A DNA stretch of 64,000 nucleotides from Knoellia subterranea KCTC 19937 (GTDB taxonomy: Bacteria > Actinomycetota > Actinomycetes > Actinomycetales > Dermatophilaceae), in the NCBI RefSeq assembly GCF_000768685.1, contig NZ_AVPK01000004.1, positions 248,001 through 312,000 of the forward strand, written 5' to 3'. Positions 28,307 through 35,730 of the stretch are shown here, piece by piece. Below the pieces are notes generated by a model that was given only the letters and a program-made list of their open reading frames with translations, was not told the DNA's origin and ran no database searches. Every line of letters starts with the position of its first letter. The first letter of the stretch is position 1. The translations under genes and the position numbers were made by a program.

Positions 28307-29158
28307 GTGGATCACGTGACTGACCTGGAGCTGCCTGGCGGCGGGCACACGACCGTTGTCGGTGCCGACGGTGGCGGCGCGGGCGACCCTGTGGTGATCC
28401 TTCTGCCGGCGCTGGGAGTGGCCGCGGGCTACTACGGCCCGTTCGTCGACGCGCTCGCGGCCGAGGGGGTCGCCACCCTCGTGGCCGACTTCCCGGGGCA
28501 GGGCGTCAGCCGCCCGGTCGCGAGCCGCCGCAACGATTTCGGGTATGCCGTGGTGTCCGACGACGTCGTCGCTGCGACTGTCGCCGTGGCTCGCGAACGG
28601 TACGCCGGACGCCCGCTCGCGTTCATCGGACACTCCTTCGGCGGTCAGGTCGGGGCCATCCACCTCGCCACGCACGAGTCGGGTGTCGCGGCGCTGGTCC
28701 TCATCGGTTCGGGCTCGCCCTACTGGCGCGGATTCCCCAGGCGGCTCAAGCTCCTGGGCCAGACCCAGCTCCTCGGTGCCGTGGCGCAGGTCCGCGGGCA
28801 CTGGCCGGGACACCGGCTCGGCTTCGGCGGACGCCAACCACGCCGGCTCATGCGTGAGTGGGCACGCTTCGCCCGGCGTGGTGACCTCGTCGTCGAGCGG
28901 GCAGGGGTGAGCGCCGAGCCCGATTTCGGTGGTGTCGACCTGCCGGTCCTGGCAGTGACACTCGACAACGACGACCTCGCCCCGCGCGGGTCGGTCGACA
29001 ACCTCGTCGACAAGCTGAGCGGCGCCCGCGTCGAGCACCGGTTCGCGACCCGGCCCGCGGGCGAGGCCGGCCCGGCGTTCGACCACTTCACGTGGGCCCG
29101 GCACCCGGGGTCGTTCGCGGGCGAGATCGCGGCCTGGCTCCGCGCGGCCCTCGCCTGA
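28307..29158 (+). CDS. Alpha/beta hydrolase
   Basis: The 283 residues show the alpha/beta-hydrolase order: oxyanion region LLPALGVAAGYYGPF, nucleophile elbow GHSFGGQVG (Ser about 111), acid near TLDNDDLAP and catalytic His in FDHFTWARHP. It resembles the serine-aminopeptidase (S33) or lysophospholipase branch. The substrate is unknown. It starts 23 bp after the oxidase with a GTG and may be cotranscribed. Confidence 0.82.
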   Translation: MDHVTDLELPGGGHTTVVGADGGGAGDPVVILLPALGVAAGYYGPFVDALAAEGVATLVADFPGQGVSRPVASRRNDFGYAVVSDDVVAATVAVARERYAGRPLAFIGHSFGGQVGAIHLATHESGVAALVLIGSGSPYWRGFPRRLKLLGQTQLLGAVAQVRGHWPGHRLGFGGRQPRRLMREWARFARRGDLVVERAGVSAEPDFGGVDLPVLAVTLDNDDLAPRGSVDNLVDKLSGARVEHRFATRPAGEAGPAFDHFTWARHPGSFAGEIAAWLRAALA

Positions 29159-29165
29159 GCCGCCC

Positions 29166-29687
29166 TCAGCGGTTGCGCTCGCCCTCGATGTGCAGCGTGA
29201 CCCGCTTGAGCAACGTGCTCAGCGTCTCGCGCTCATGCGCGCTGAGGACGCCGAGCATCTCGTCCTCCTCCTGGCCGCGCCTGGCCATGACCTCGCGCCA
29301 GATCTCGATGCCGGCCGGGGTCGCCTCGACCCCGAGTCGTCGCCGGTCGGTCGCGTCCGTGGTGCGCTGGATGAAGCCGGCCTTCTCCATGCCTTCGAGG
29401 CGTCCCGACATGCCAGCCGGCGAGATGCCGAGGTCAGCGGCCAGGGCGGTCGGGGAGCTGGTGCCGGGGGTGTCACGGATCATCAGCGCATGGAGTGTGT
29501 CGTACTCGAAGTCCTGCAGACCGGCCTCGGTCGCGGCTCGCTTCTTGTGCTCGCGAAGGTGGCGCATGATCGCCCCGATGCGCGTTGTGATCGCCTCGAC
29601 GGTGTCGTCGTAGGGGGCGGTCTCCAGCACCCAGTGCCCGCGCCACCGCGCGACGTGCCGGTCTGTGCTGTCCTCGGGCTGGGCCAT
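29166..29687 (-). CDS. MarR-family regulator
   Basis: The 173-residue MarR protein has a winged helix at about 70-125 (SPTALAADLGISPAGMSGRLEGMEKAGFIQRTTDATDRRRLGV) and long dimer helices on both sides. It is divergent from an MFS exporter with only 49 bp between starts, so it most likely represses that gene and itself. Overlapping dyads lie in that gap. No ribosome site precedes the ATG, so the message may be leaderless or nearly so. Confidence 0.88.
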   Translation of the reverse strand: MAQPEDSTDRHVARWRGHWVLETAPYDDTVEAITTRIGAIMRHLREHKKRAATEAGLQDFEYDTLHALMIRDTPGTSSPTALAADLGISPAGMSGRLEGMEKAGFIQRTTDATDRRRLGVEATPAGIEIWREVMARRGQEEDEMLGVLSAHERETLSTLLKRVTLHIEGERNR

Positions 29688-29702
29688 GGGAGGAGCGTAG
29701 CA

Positions 29703-29738
29703 ACTTCGGTGGTGAATAATTCGCTGGCGAAGTAATAT
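29703..29738. promoter_or_regulatory. Divergent promoter with candidate MarR operators
   Basis: TTCGC-TG-GCGAA (29720-29731) is a perfect dyad, nested in a wider ACTTCG...CGAAGT pair (29703-29708 and 29728-29733). TAATAT (29733-29738) is a good -10 element placed 7 nt before a GTG at 29746, as for a leaderless transcript. The operator abuts the -10, which suits repression. Confidence 0.5.
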
Positions 29739-31029
29739 GGCGCCCGTGACCGATCTCGCCACCCGACGACCAGCCCTTCGCGCGGTGCTGGGTCATCCGG
29801 CTTACCGCTACCTCGTCGCTGGCACCACGGTGACGGCGCTCGGCAACGCCATCACGCCGGTGGCGCTCGCGTTTGCGGTGCTCGAGCTCGGCGGGAGCGC
29901 CACGGAGTTGGGGCTCGTTGTGGCGATCTTTGCCGCGGCGGAGGTCGTGACGATCATGTTCGGCGGCGTGCTCGGCGACCGAGTCTCGCGCCGGCTGATG
30001 ATGCGGGGATCTGCGACCGCGACTGCCGTGACGCAGACGGTCATGGCAGTGAGCCTCATCGGCGGCTGGGCGACGATCCCGATGATCGCGGCCATCGGGA
30101 TGCTCAACGGCTGCCTCGGGGCCCTGAGCGGCCCTTCTTCCCAGGCGATGACCCGCCAGACAGTTCCCGCCGCTGAGTTGGCGGACGCCGTGGCGCTCCG
30201 ACGACTGAGTTCCCAGACCGCCCAGGTGCTGGGCTTCGCCGTGGCCGGCATGCTGGTCGCTGCCTTCGGGCCGGGGTGGGCCATCGGGGTCGATGCACTC
30301 ACCTTCGCCGTGGCAGCGCTGTGCTTTGGCCGCATCGACGTGTCGGGGGCGGTGCGCGCCGGGGCCGACGATGCCTCGGACGAAGGATCTGGCGCTGCTG
30401 CCGAAGGGGCAGCCGCGCGCCGCTCGATGTTCGGCGACCTGCGCGAGGGTGCGAGGGAGGTGCTGCGGCACACCTGGTTGTGGCTCCTCATCGGGCAGGC
30501 CCTGCTCTACCACCTCTTCTACGGCGGGGTGCAGGGCGTGCTCGGGCCGGTCGTGGTGAAGGACCGCTGGACCGAGGCTGCGTGGGGCTGGGCGCTCGCC
30601 GCCCTCATGGCCGGCTTCATTCTCGGCGGGTTGATCTCGCTGCGCTGGCGCCCACGCCGTGGGTTGCTCGTCGGGACGGCGACGCTGTCGCTGACCGCTG
30701 CGTTCCCTCTCGCCATGGCACTCTCCGACAGCCTCGTCGTGCTGCTCGCCGGCGCCGCGCTGCACGGCTTCGGGCTCGAGATCTTCAGCGTCAACTGGGA
30801 CCTCTCGATCCAGCAGAACGTGGCCGAGGAGAAGCTCTCTCGTGTCTACGCCTTCGACATGGTCGGGTCGTTCGTGGCGCGCCCTCTCGGGCTCGTCCTC
30901 GCAGGCCCGGTCAGCGCGCTCGTGGGCATGGCGCCCTGGCTCGTCATCGTCGGCTGCGTCATGGGTGGCACTGCCCTGCTGTCCACCCTGCTTCCGTCCG
31001 TGCGACGACTCGAGCGCCGCGCCACCTGA
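29737..31029 (+). CDS. MFS exporter (DHA3/EntS-like)
   Basis: The 430 residues are a 12-helix MFS protein with the DHA3 pattern: ALGNAITPVALAFAVLELGGS, FGGVLGDRVSRRLMMRG and LSGPSSQAMTRQTVPAAELADAV. It resembles the truncated transporter at the left edge of the window. The divergent MarR protein probably controls it. If transcription is leaderless from the TAATAT box, the true start would be the GTG at 29746, three codons in. Confidence 0.88.
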   Translation: MAPVTDLATRRPALRAVLGHPAYRYLVAGTTVTALGNAITPVALAFAVLELGGSATELGLVVAIFAAAEVVTIMFGGVLGDRVSRRLMMRGSATATAVTQTVMAVSLIGGWATIPMIAAIGMLNGCLGALSGPSSQAMTRQTVPAAELADAVALRRLSSQTAQVLGFAVAGMLVAAFGPGWAIGVDALTFAVAALCFGRIDVSGAVRAGADDASDEGSGAAAEGAAARRSMFGDLREGAREVLRHTWLWLLIGQALLYHLFYGGVQGVLGPVVVKDRWTEAAWGWALAALMAGFILGGLISLRWRPRRGLLVGTATLSLTAAFPLAMALSDSLVVLLAGAALHGFGLEIFSVNWDLSIQQNVAEEKLSRVYAFDMVGSFVARPLGLVLAGPVSALVGMAPWLVIVGCVMGGTALLSTLLPSVRRLERRAT

Positions 31030-31060
31030 CGCGGTCCGCCGGCCAGCTGTGGTCGGCGGG

Positions 31061-32140
31061 TCAGACGAGGGTGAGGGTGAGCAAGGCTGCGCCCACGGCG
31101 GCGACGGCGCACGCAAGGCTGCGGACGGCATACGGCCACGCCTTGATGGTGAGTCCTGCGCGCCGGCACCGATCCCGCCAGAGAAGGGTCGCGAGCGAAC
31201 CCCAGAGCGTGACGATCGAGCCGGCGTTGACGCCGATGAGGAGTGCCATGAGGCGCTCCGGCGACCCGTCCGAGACGGGTTCAAGAGCCACGTAGGCCGG
31301 TAGGTTGTTGACCGCGTTCGCGCTGACGGCGCCGGCGGCAGCGACCTGCCACGGGCTGTCGCCCACCAGTGACGCGAGCAGCGGCTCGAGTCCGTGACGC
31401 ATGCCGACCTCGACCGCAACGAACAGGACGCACACGATGAACACCATCGGCCACGGCACCTGGATGTCGCGAAGTCGGGGCCGCCACCGCCAGGCAAGTG
31501 TCGCCACGAGCACGACGGCGGCGATCGAGGCGGGGATGGCCGGGGTGATGCCGGAGACGAACGCCGGACCCAGCGCGACGCACGTGATCCCCGCGACCCA
31601 GAGCAGGATCCGGTCGTGCGGGTCCGCCGGCGGATCGGGGGCGTAGCGCGTCATGAGATCGCGCCGGTGGAGGACAAACAGCACGACGACTGTCGCGAGG
31701 ATCGCGGCGAGGGCGGGTCGCCAGGCGAGTGCGATGTATTCGTGCGTGCCGATGCCCATCGCCGAGAACCGGTGCAGCGCAAGGAGATTCGAGAGATTGG
31801 AGACCGGCAGGAGGAGCGAGGCGGTGTTCGCGAGCCAGACCGTGGTCAGGGCGAACGGCATGGCGGGGATGCCGAGTTGACGCGTCATGGCGATGACGAC
31901 GGGGGTGAGGAGGACGGCTGTCGTGTCGATGCTCAGGACGATGGTGCAGGCCGTCGCGAGGGCGACGACGAGCAGCCAGAGCAGCCACGTCCGGTGGCGC
32001 CCGGCGTGCGACGTCCAATGGGCCGCGACGTCGAACACCCCGGCCATCTCGGCGATCTCCGCGACCACTGTCATGGCGACGAGGAAGAGCATGACCGGGC
32101 CGATCCGGGCGGCGAGGTCGAGGAGGTCGTGCCAGGTCAC
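31061..32140 (-). CDS. Anion permease, ArsB/SLC13-like
   Basis: The 359-residue protein has about ten membrane helices and the ArsB/NhaD/SLC13 signature of two inverted hairpins (SIDTTAVLLTPVVIAMTRQ, and AGAVSANAVNNLPAYVALEP). Family members move arsenite, citrate, dicarboxylates or protons. The GTG start overlaps the stop of the L-2-hydroxyglutarate oxidase gene, and no arsenic genes are present, so a dicarboxylate such as 2-hydroxyglutarate is a more fitting substrate than arsenite; that is inference. Confidence 0.75.
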   Translation of the reverse strand: MTWHDLLDLAARIGPVMLFLVAMTVVAEIAEMAGVFDVAAHWTSHAGRHRTWLLWLLVVALATACTIVLSIDTTAVLLTPVVIAMTRQLGIPAMPFALTTVWLANTASLLLPVSNLSNLLALHRFSAMGIGTHEYIALAWRPALAAILATVVVLFVLHRRDLMTRYAPDPPADPHDRILLWVAGITCVALGPAFVSGITPAIPASIAAVVLVATLAWRWRPRLRDIQVPWPMVFIVCVLFVAVEVGMRHGLEPLLASLVGDSPWQVAAAGAVSANAVNNLPAYVALEPVSDGSPERLMALLIGVNAGSIVTLWGSLATLLWRDRCRRAGLTIKAWPYAVRSLACAVAAVGAALLTLTLV

Positions 32141-33348
32141 GCCGCCACCCCCGCGAGGTCGGCGACGTGGGCCGCGATCGGGAAGGCGGACGTGGCCGCC
32201 GGAGAGGGTGCGTTGCAGACGTGGACGGTGCGGTCCGTGCGCCGGATGAGGAAGTCGTGGACGAGGGTGCCGTCCCGCAGGACCGCCTGAGCCCGTATGC
32301 CGGCCGGTTCCGGAAGGAGGTCGTCGACGGTGAGCTCGGGGCAGTAACGCCGGATGAGCTCGAGATACGTGCGGCGGGACAACGAGCTGTGCTGCTCGGA
32401 CAGCCCTGTGCGCCAATGGTTCTGGGCCACACGCCAGGTGCCGGGGAAGCGGGTGAGGTCGGCGAGGTCGCGCAGGCTGACCGAGCCCTTGCGGTAGCCC
32501 TCCCGGCTCAGGCCGAGGACGGCGTTCGGCCCGACGGTGATGCCTCCGTCGATCATTCGGGTGAGGTGCACGCCGAGGAAGGGCAGGTCCGGGTCGGGGA
32601 CGGGGTAGATGAGCGTGTCGATGAGGTCGTTGCGGCTGGCCGGGAGCCGGAAGTACTCGCCGCGGAACGGCACGATCCGGAACGCATCCGCGCCGTGGTT
32701 GAGCCCAGACATCGCGGCCAATCGGTCGGCCTGAAGTCCCGCGCACACGATGACGAGCCGGGCCGATTCGGCTGTCTCCCAACCGTTCTGGCTCACCGTG
32801 ACGGTGACTTTTCCGGCCAGCTCGTCGAGTCTGGTCACGGCCGTGGAGGTGCGCACCTCGCCACCGGAAGCCGAGACCGCGGAGGCGAGCGACCGGCATA
32901 CCGAGACGTAGTCGGTGATGCCCGTTGCGTGGACATGGAGCGCCGCGAGCCCGGTGACGTGAGGCTCGCGTTCACGCAGATCGGCACCGGACAGTGGAGT
33001 CACGGCGAGGCCGTTGGCGCGGGCGCGCTCCGTGAGGGCCTCGAGTCGGGTCACCTCGATCGGGGAGGTGGCGACGACGAGCTTTCCGGTGTCGGAGAAC
33101 GGAATTGAGTGCTCGCGACAGAACTCGCGCGTCCGCGCGGCGCCTTCGGTGCAGAAGCGCGCCTTGAGGCTGCCCGGCGCGTAGTAGACGCCGGCGTGGA
33201 TGACTCCACTGTTGTGGCCGGTCTGGTGCTGCGCGACCTCGGCCTCCTTCTCGACGACGAGGAGGTCAGCGCCCGGTCGCCTGCGCAGGATCTCGTATGC
33301 CGTGGCGAGACCGACAATCCCGCCTCCGACGACGATGACGTCACGCAT
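32137..33348 (-). CDS. lhgO: L-2-hydroxyglutarate oxidase/dehydrogenase
   Basis: The 403-residue FAD protein of the DAO family starts with a dinucleotide fold (VIVVGGGIVGLATAYEI, then VVEKE). It has the LhgO hallmarks HQTGHNSGVIHAGVYY and ARFCTEGAARTREFC. The enzyme oxidises L-2-hydroxyglutarate to 2-oxoglutarate and passes electrons to the respiratory chain or oxygen. It lies in the middle of a merR-lhgO-permease operon with overlapping ends on both sides (8 bp with merR). Confidence 0.92.
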   Translation of the reverse strand: MRDVIVVGGGIVGLATAYEILRRRPGADLLVVEKEAEVAQHQTGHNSGVIHAGVYYAPGSLKARFCTEGAARTREFCREHSIPFSDTGKLVVATSPIEVTRLEALTERARANGLAVTPLSGADLREREPHVTGLAALHVHATGITDYVSVCRSLASAVSASGGEVRTSTAVTRLDELAGKVTVTVSQNGWETAESARLVIVCAGLQADRLAAMSGLNHGADAFRIVPFRGEYFRLPASRNDLIDTLIYPVPDPDLPFLGVHLTRMIDGGITVGPNAVLGLSREGYRKGSVSLRDLADLTRFPGTWRVAQNHWRTGLSEQHSSLSRRTYLELIRRYCPELTVDDLLPEPAGIRAQAVLRDGTLVHDFLIRRTDRTVHVCNAPSPAATSAFPIAAHVADLAGVAA

Positions 33349-33778
33349 GTGCGGTGAGGCCCGGTTGGCGGCGACCCTCGACGAGGTCCTCGACAGCGGC
33401 GGCGAATCGTGGGCACGCGGTGATGTCGTGGGCGCGGCAGCGCAGGGCATGCTCGGTCATCTCACGTGAGCGCTCGAGGGCGACGCGGCGCTCCTCGAGG
33501 TCGCGCAGGTGCGCCTCGAGGACCTCGTGCCGGTCCTTGGCCCCCGCGTCGAGGAGGACGTGGATCTGCTCGAGCGTCATGCCGGCGAGCTTGTTGCGCT
33601 GGATGACGGCGACGCGGACGAGGTCGTCGTGGCCGTAGCGCCGGTAGCCCGAGGCGTCGCGCCGCGGTGTGAGCAGGCCGATGTCCTCCCAGTGGCGGAG
33701 CACGTGGGTGGGCAGGTCGAAGCGTCCGGCGAGGTCGCTGATGGACCAGTTCTCGGCGCGTTCGGTGTCGTCGGACAT
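33341..33778 (-). CDS. MerR-family regulator
   Basis: The 145-residue protein has an N-terminal MerR winged helix (WSISDLAGRFDLPTHVLRHWEDIGLL, YRRYGHDDLVRVAVIQ) and a long dimer coiled coil (about 80-125). Cysteines (RCRAHDITACPRF) near the end could sense redox or metal state; this is speculative. A perfect GGAGGT precedes the ATG. A 20-bp dyad overlaps the leader, and an identical-arm dyad lies upstream of the thioredoxin-reductase-like gene about 3.3 kb away, which makes that gene a probable target. Confidence 0.88.
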   Translation of the reverse strand: MSDDTERAENWSISDLAGRFDLPTHVLRHWEDIGLLTPRRDASGYRRYGHDDLVRVAVIQRNKLAGMTLEQIHVLLDAGAKDRHEVLEAHLRDLEERRVALERSREMTEHALRCRAHDITACPRFAAAVEDLVEGRRQPGLTAHA

Positions 33779-33786
33779 GGTGACCT

Positions 33787-33806
33787 CCTTCAGGCTCACC
33801 TGAAGG
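33787..33806. promoter_or_regulatory. MerR dyad CCTTCAGG-N4-CCTGAAGG at merR
   Basis: Perfect 8-bp arms flank a 4-nt spacer (CTCA on the plus strand). The arm nearest merR runs into the merR Shine-Dalgarno, so binding here would more likely repress merR than activate it. Confidence 0.72.
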
Positions 33807-33940
33807 TACTCCTCGCCCCTGTCGGTCCCGCCAGAGCGTTCGCGCTTGGGGTCAGCTGTGGTCCTTTGCCGCCTCGGGCCAGCGGATCTCCGTCGCCGGA
33901 CGTCTCGATCGAGAGGCATGTATGCCGTGTGCCGAGATCG

Positions 33941-34288
33941 CTAGCGCTCGCTCGTCTCGGGATCGAAGCCGCGGTCGCGGTGGTGCTGCTCATGGCGGAA
34001 CCACTTGCGCTCGATGGCCTGCTCCACGTCGATGCCCTGCCGATGGGCATAGACCAGACACATGCTGACGACGTCGGCCAGCTCGTCCTCGGTCGCCCGG
34101 CGTTGACTGTCGTTGTCGAGGCCGCGATCGCGACTCTGGCCTGACGAGTTCAAGTGCGCCTGGACGAGTTCGCCCACTTCCTCGGTGAGCTTCAGCAGGA
34201 GCCACTCATCCGTGCGCGCGACGTCGTGCAGGTCGGCATATCCCGCTGAGATGTATTCGACCCGCCGCGTCAGTTCCCCCAAGTCCAT
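33941..34288 (-). CDS. MazG-like nucleotide pyrophosphohydrolase
   Basis: The 115-residue all-alpha protein carries the metal-binding pattern of the MazG/dUTPase-like superfamily: EEVGELVQAHL followed by EDELADVVSMCLVYA. Such enzymes hydrolyse noncanonical or excess NTPs to monophosphates. It is divergent from the Y-family polymerase gene, 73 bp apart, which fits a shared role in nucleotide-pool and mutation control. The ATG chosen (MDLGEL) has a normal family N-terminus. Confidence 0.82.
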   Translation of the reverse strand: MDLGELTRRVEYISAGYADLHDVARTDEWLLLKLTEEVGELVQAHLNSSGQSRDRGLDNDSQRRATEDELADVVSMCLVYAHRQGIDVEQAIERKWFRHEQHHRDRGFDPETSER

Positions 34289-34361
34289 GCTCGCCACGCT
34301 ACGCGTGGGTGCTGACGTCGCCGTGGCCCGCGCTGTCCCAGGTGCACGGCAGACTGGGCCC

Positions 34362-35468
34362 ATGGCGCGCTGGGTGCTCCACGTCGACCTCGACCAGTTC
34401 ATCGCGGCCGTCGAGATCCTGCGTCGGCCGGAGCTCGCGGGCCTGCCCGTCGTCGTCGGCGGGCGGGGCGACCCGACGGAGCGGGCGGTCGTGTCGACGG
34501 CGTCCTATGAGGCGCGCGAGTTCGGTGTCCGCTCGGGCATGCCTCTCAAGACGGCGGTGCGCAAGATCCCCGATGCGGTGTTCCTACCCGTCGACGGTCC
34601 CGCTTATGACGCGGCGTCGGCGGTCGTCATGGAGGCGCTCCGGGCCCACGAGGGTGCGGTCGTCCAGGTGCTCGGGTGGGACGAGGCGTTCGTCGGCATC
34701 GAGACGCCCGGTGACGACGTCGCGGAGGCCGTCGCGCACGCCGAGGCAATCCGGGCCGAGGTGCTCGAGGCGTCGCAGTTGCACTGCTCGGTCGGGGTCG
34801 GCGACACGACCGTGCGCGCCAAGATCGCCACCGACTTCGGCAAGCCGCGCGGGGTCTTCGTCCTCACCCGTGACAACTGGTTCGAGGTCATGGGCGAGCG
34901 GCCGACGACGGCGCTCTGGGGCGTGGGCAACCGGATCGCTGCGCGGCTCGCGTCCCACGGCTACGACACCGTGCAGCAGCTCGCCGACGCCTCCGACGAC
35001 GTGCTCACGGCGGAGTTCGGGCCGCGGATGGGGCCGCACTACGGCCGGCTCGGGCGAGGCCTCGGCGTCACCGTCATCGACGACACCCCGTGGGTCGCGC
35101 GGGCGCACGGACGTGAGACGACCTATCAGTCCAACCTCACCGACCCCGACGAGGTCGCCGCCGCCATCACGAACCTCGCCGAGCAGGTCGTCGAGGACAT
35201 CCGCCGTGAGGATCGGGCGTGTGCCCGCGTGCACCTCAAGGTGCGGTTCGCGCCGTTCTTCACGACGACCCGCATCCGCAAGCTCGCGGAGCCCACGTAC
35301 GACCCGAAGGTCATCGCGGCGACGGCACTCGACCTCCTGCGCGGGCTCGGGGACGACCGGCCGATCCGACTCCTCGGCGTGCGAGCCGAGATGGTCGAGC
35401 CCGAGGGTGGCTACGAGCCGCCGCGCACCACCGGTCGTGGCGGCCCCGCCGCGGCCGACCCGACCTGA
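34362..35468 (+). CDS. Y-family DNA polymerase, DinB2-like
   Basis: The 368-residue translesion polymerase keeps the catalytic acidic residues (HVDLDQF with Asp9, and GWDEAFVG with Asp107-Glu108) and the SYEAREFGVRSGMPL segment. It matches my memory of M. smegmatis DinB2 along the whole length. The steric-gate position, aromatic in most Pol IV enzymes, is Ile14 here (DinB2 has Leu14), a change known in DinB2 to let ribonucleotides in. No clear clamp-binding motif is seen at the short C-terminus, as in DinB2. Confidence 0.88.
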   Translation: MARWVLHVDLDQFIAAVEILRRPELAGLPVVVGGRGDPTERAVVSTASYEAREFGVRSGMPLKTAVRKIPDAVFLPVDGPAYDAASAVVMEALRAHEGAVVQVLGWDEAFVGIETPGDDVAEAVAHAEAIRAEVLEASQLHCSVGVGDTTVRAKIATDFGKPRGVFVLTRDNWFEVMGERPTTALWGVGNRIAARLASHGYDTVQQLADASDDVLTAEFGPRMGPHYGRLGRGLGVTVIDDTPWVARAHGRETTYQSNLTDPDEVAAAITNLAEQVVEDIRREDRACARVHLKVRFAPFFTTTRIRKLAEPTYDPKVIAATALDLLRGLGDDRPIRLLGVRAEMVEPEGGYEPPRTTGRGGPAAADPT

Positions 35469-35484
35469 CCCGCCCCTGCCGGGC

Positions 35485-35561
35485 TCGACTTATTGCCCGA
35501 TTGGGCGCGTCCGTGGGCGGGTTCCGCGTCCGCGTAGCCGCCCAGTGGGGCAATAAGTCGA
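35485..35561. repeat. Long inverted repeat, family copy C
   Basis: Arms of 23 nt (35485-35507, 35539-35561) begin TCGACTTATTGCCC and pair at 21 of 23 positions around a 31-nt loop. It starts 17 bp after the dinB-like stop and may double as a terminator. Confidence 0.75.
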
Positions 35562-35594
35562 AGGCTTGTCCAAACCGCGTGCCCTGCACAAAGC

Positions 35595-35666
35595 GGTTCG
35601 CGAACCACGGACTCACTCGATGACCGGATCGATCCGGTCATCGAACAACGTGGTGGTTCGCGAACC
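35595..35666. repeat. Nested palindrome cluster
   Basis: Two copies of the 12-bp palindrome GGTTCGCGAACC (35595-35606, 35655-35666) flank a perfect 26-bp palindrome (35618-35643, centred on GGATCGATCC). The whole block has dyad symmetry and lies between a plus-strand gene end and a minus-strand gene end. Confidence 0.85.
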
Positions 35667-35674
35667 AGATTGTG

Positions 35675-35709
35675 CAGCCCTCAGCCCTCAGCCCTCAGCC
35701 CTCAGCCCT
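35675..35709. repeat. Microsatellite, five CAGCCCT units
   Basis: Five perfect 7-bp units lie just beyond the palindrome cluster and 21 bp from the convergent MFS stop codon. Copy number may vary between strains. Confidence 0.9.
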
Positions 35710-35730
35710 CGACATGCCTTCAGGGCGACC

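Noticed and set aside
31061-32140. Arsenite efflux pump arsB
   Set aside because: The permease belongs to the wider superfamily but lies in an operon with lhgO and without arsR or arsC, so the arsenic label is not supported.
35675-35709. CRISPR or satellite origin iterons
   Set aside because: Seven-base units without spacers, no replication gene or AT-rich region nearby.
35700-35725. Third MerR dyad (CCTTCAGG at 35716)
   Set aside because: Only the left arm matches; the right half reads CCTCAGAC, and the position is at the 3' end of a gene.
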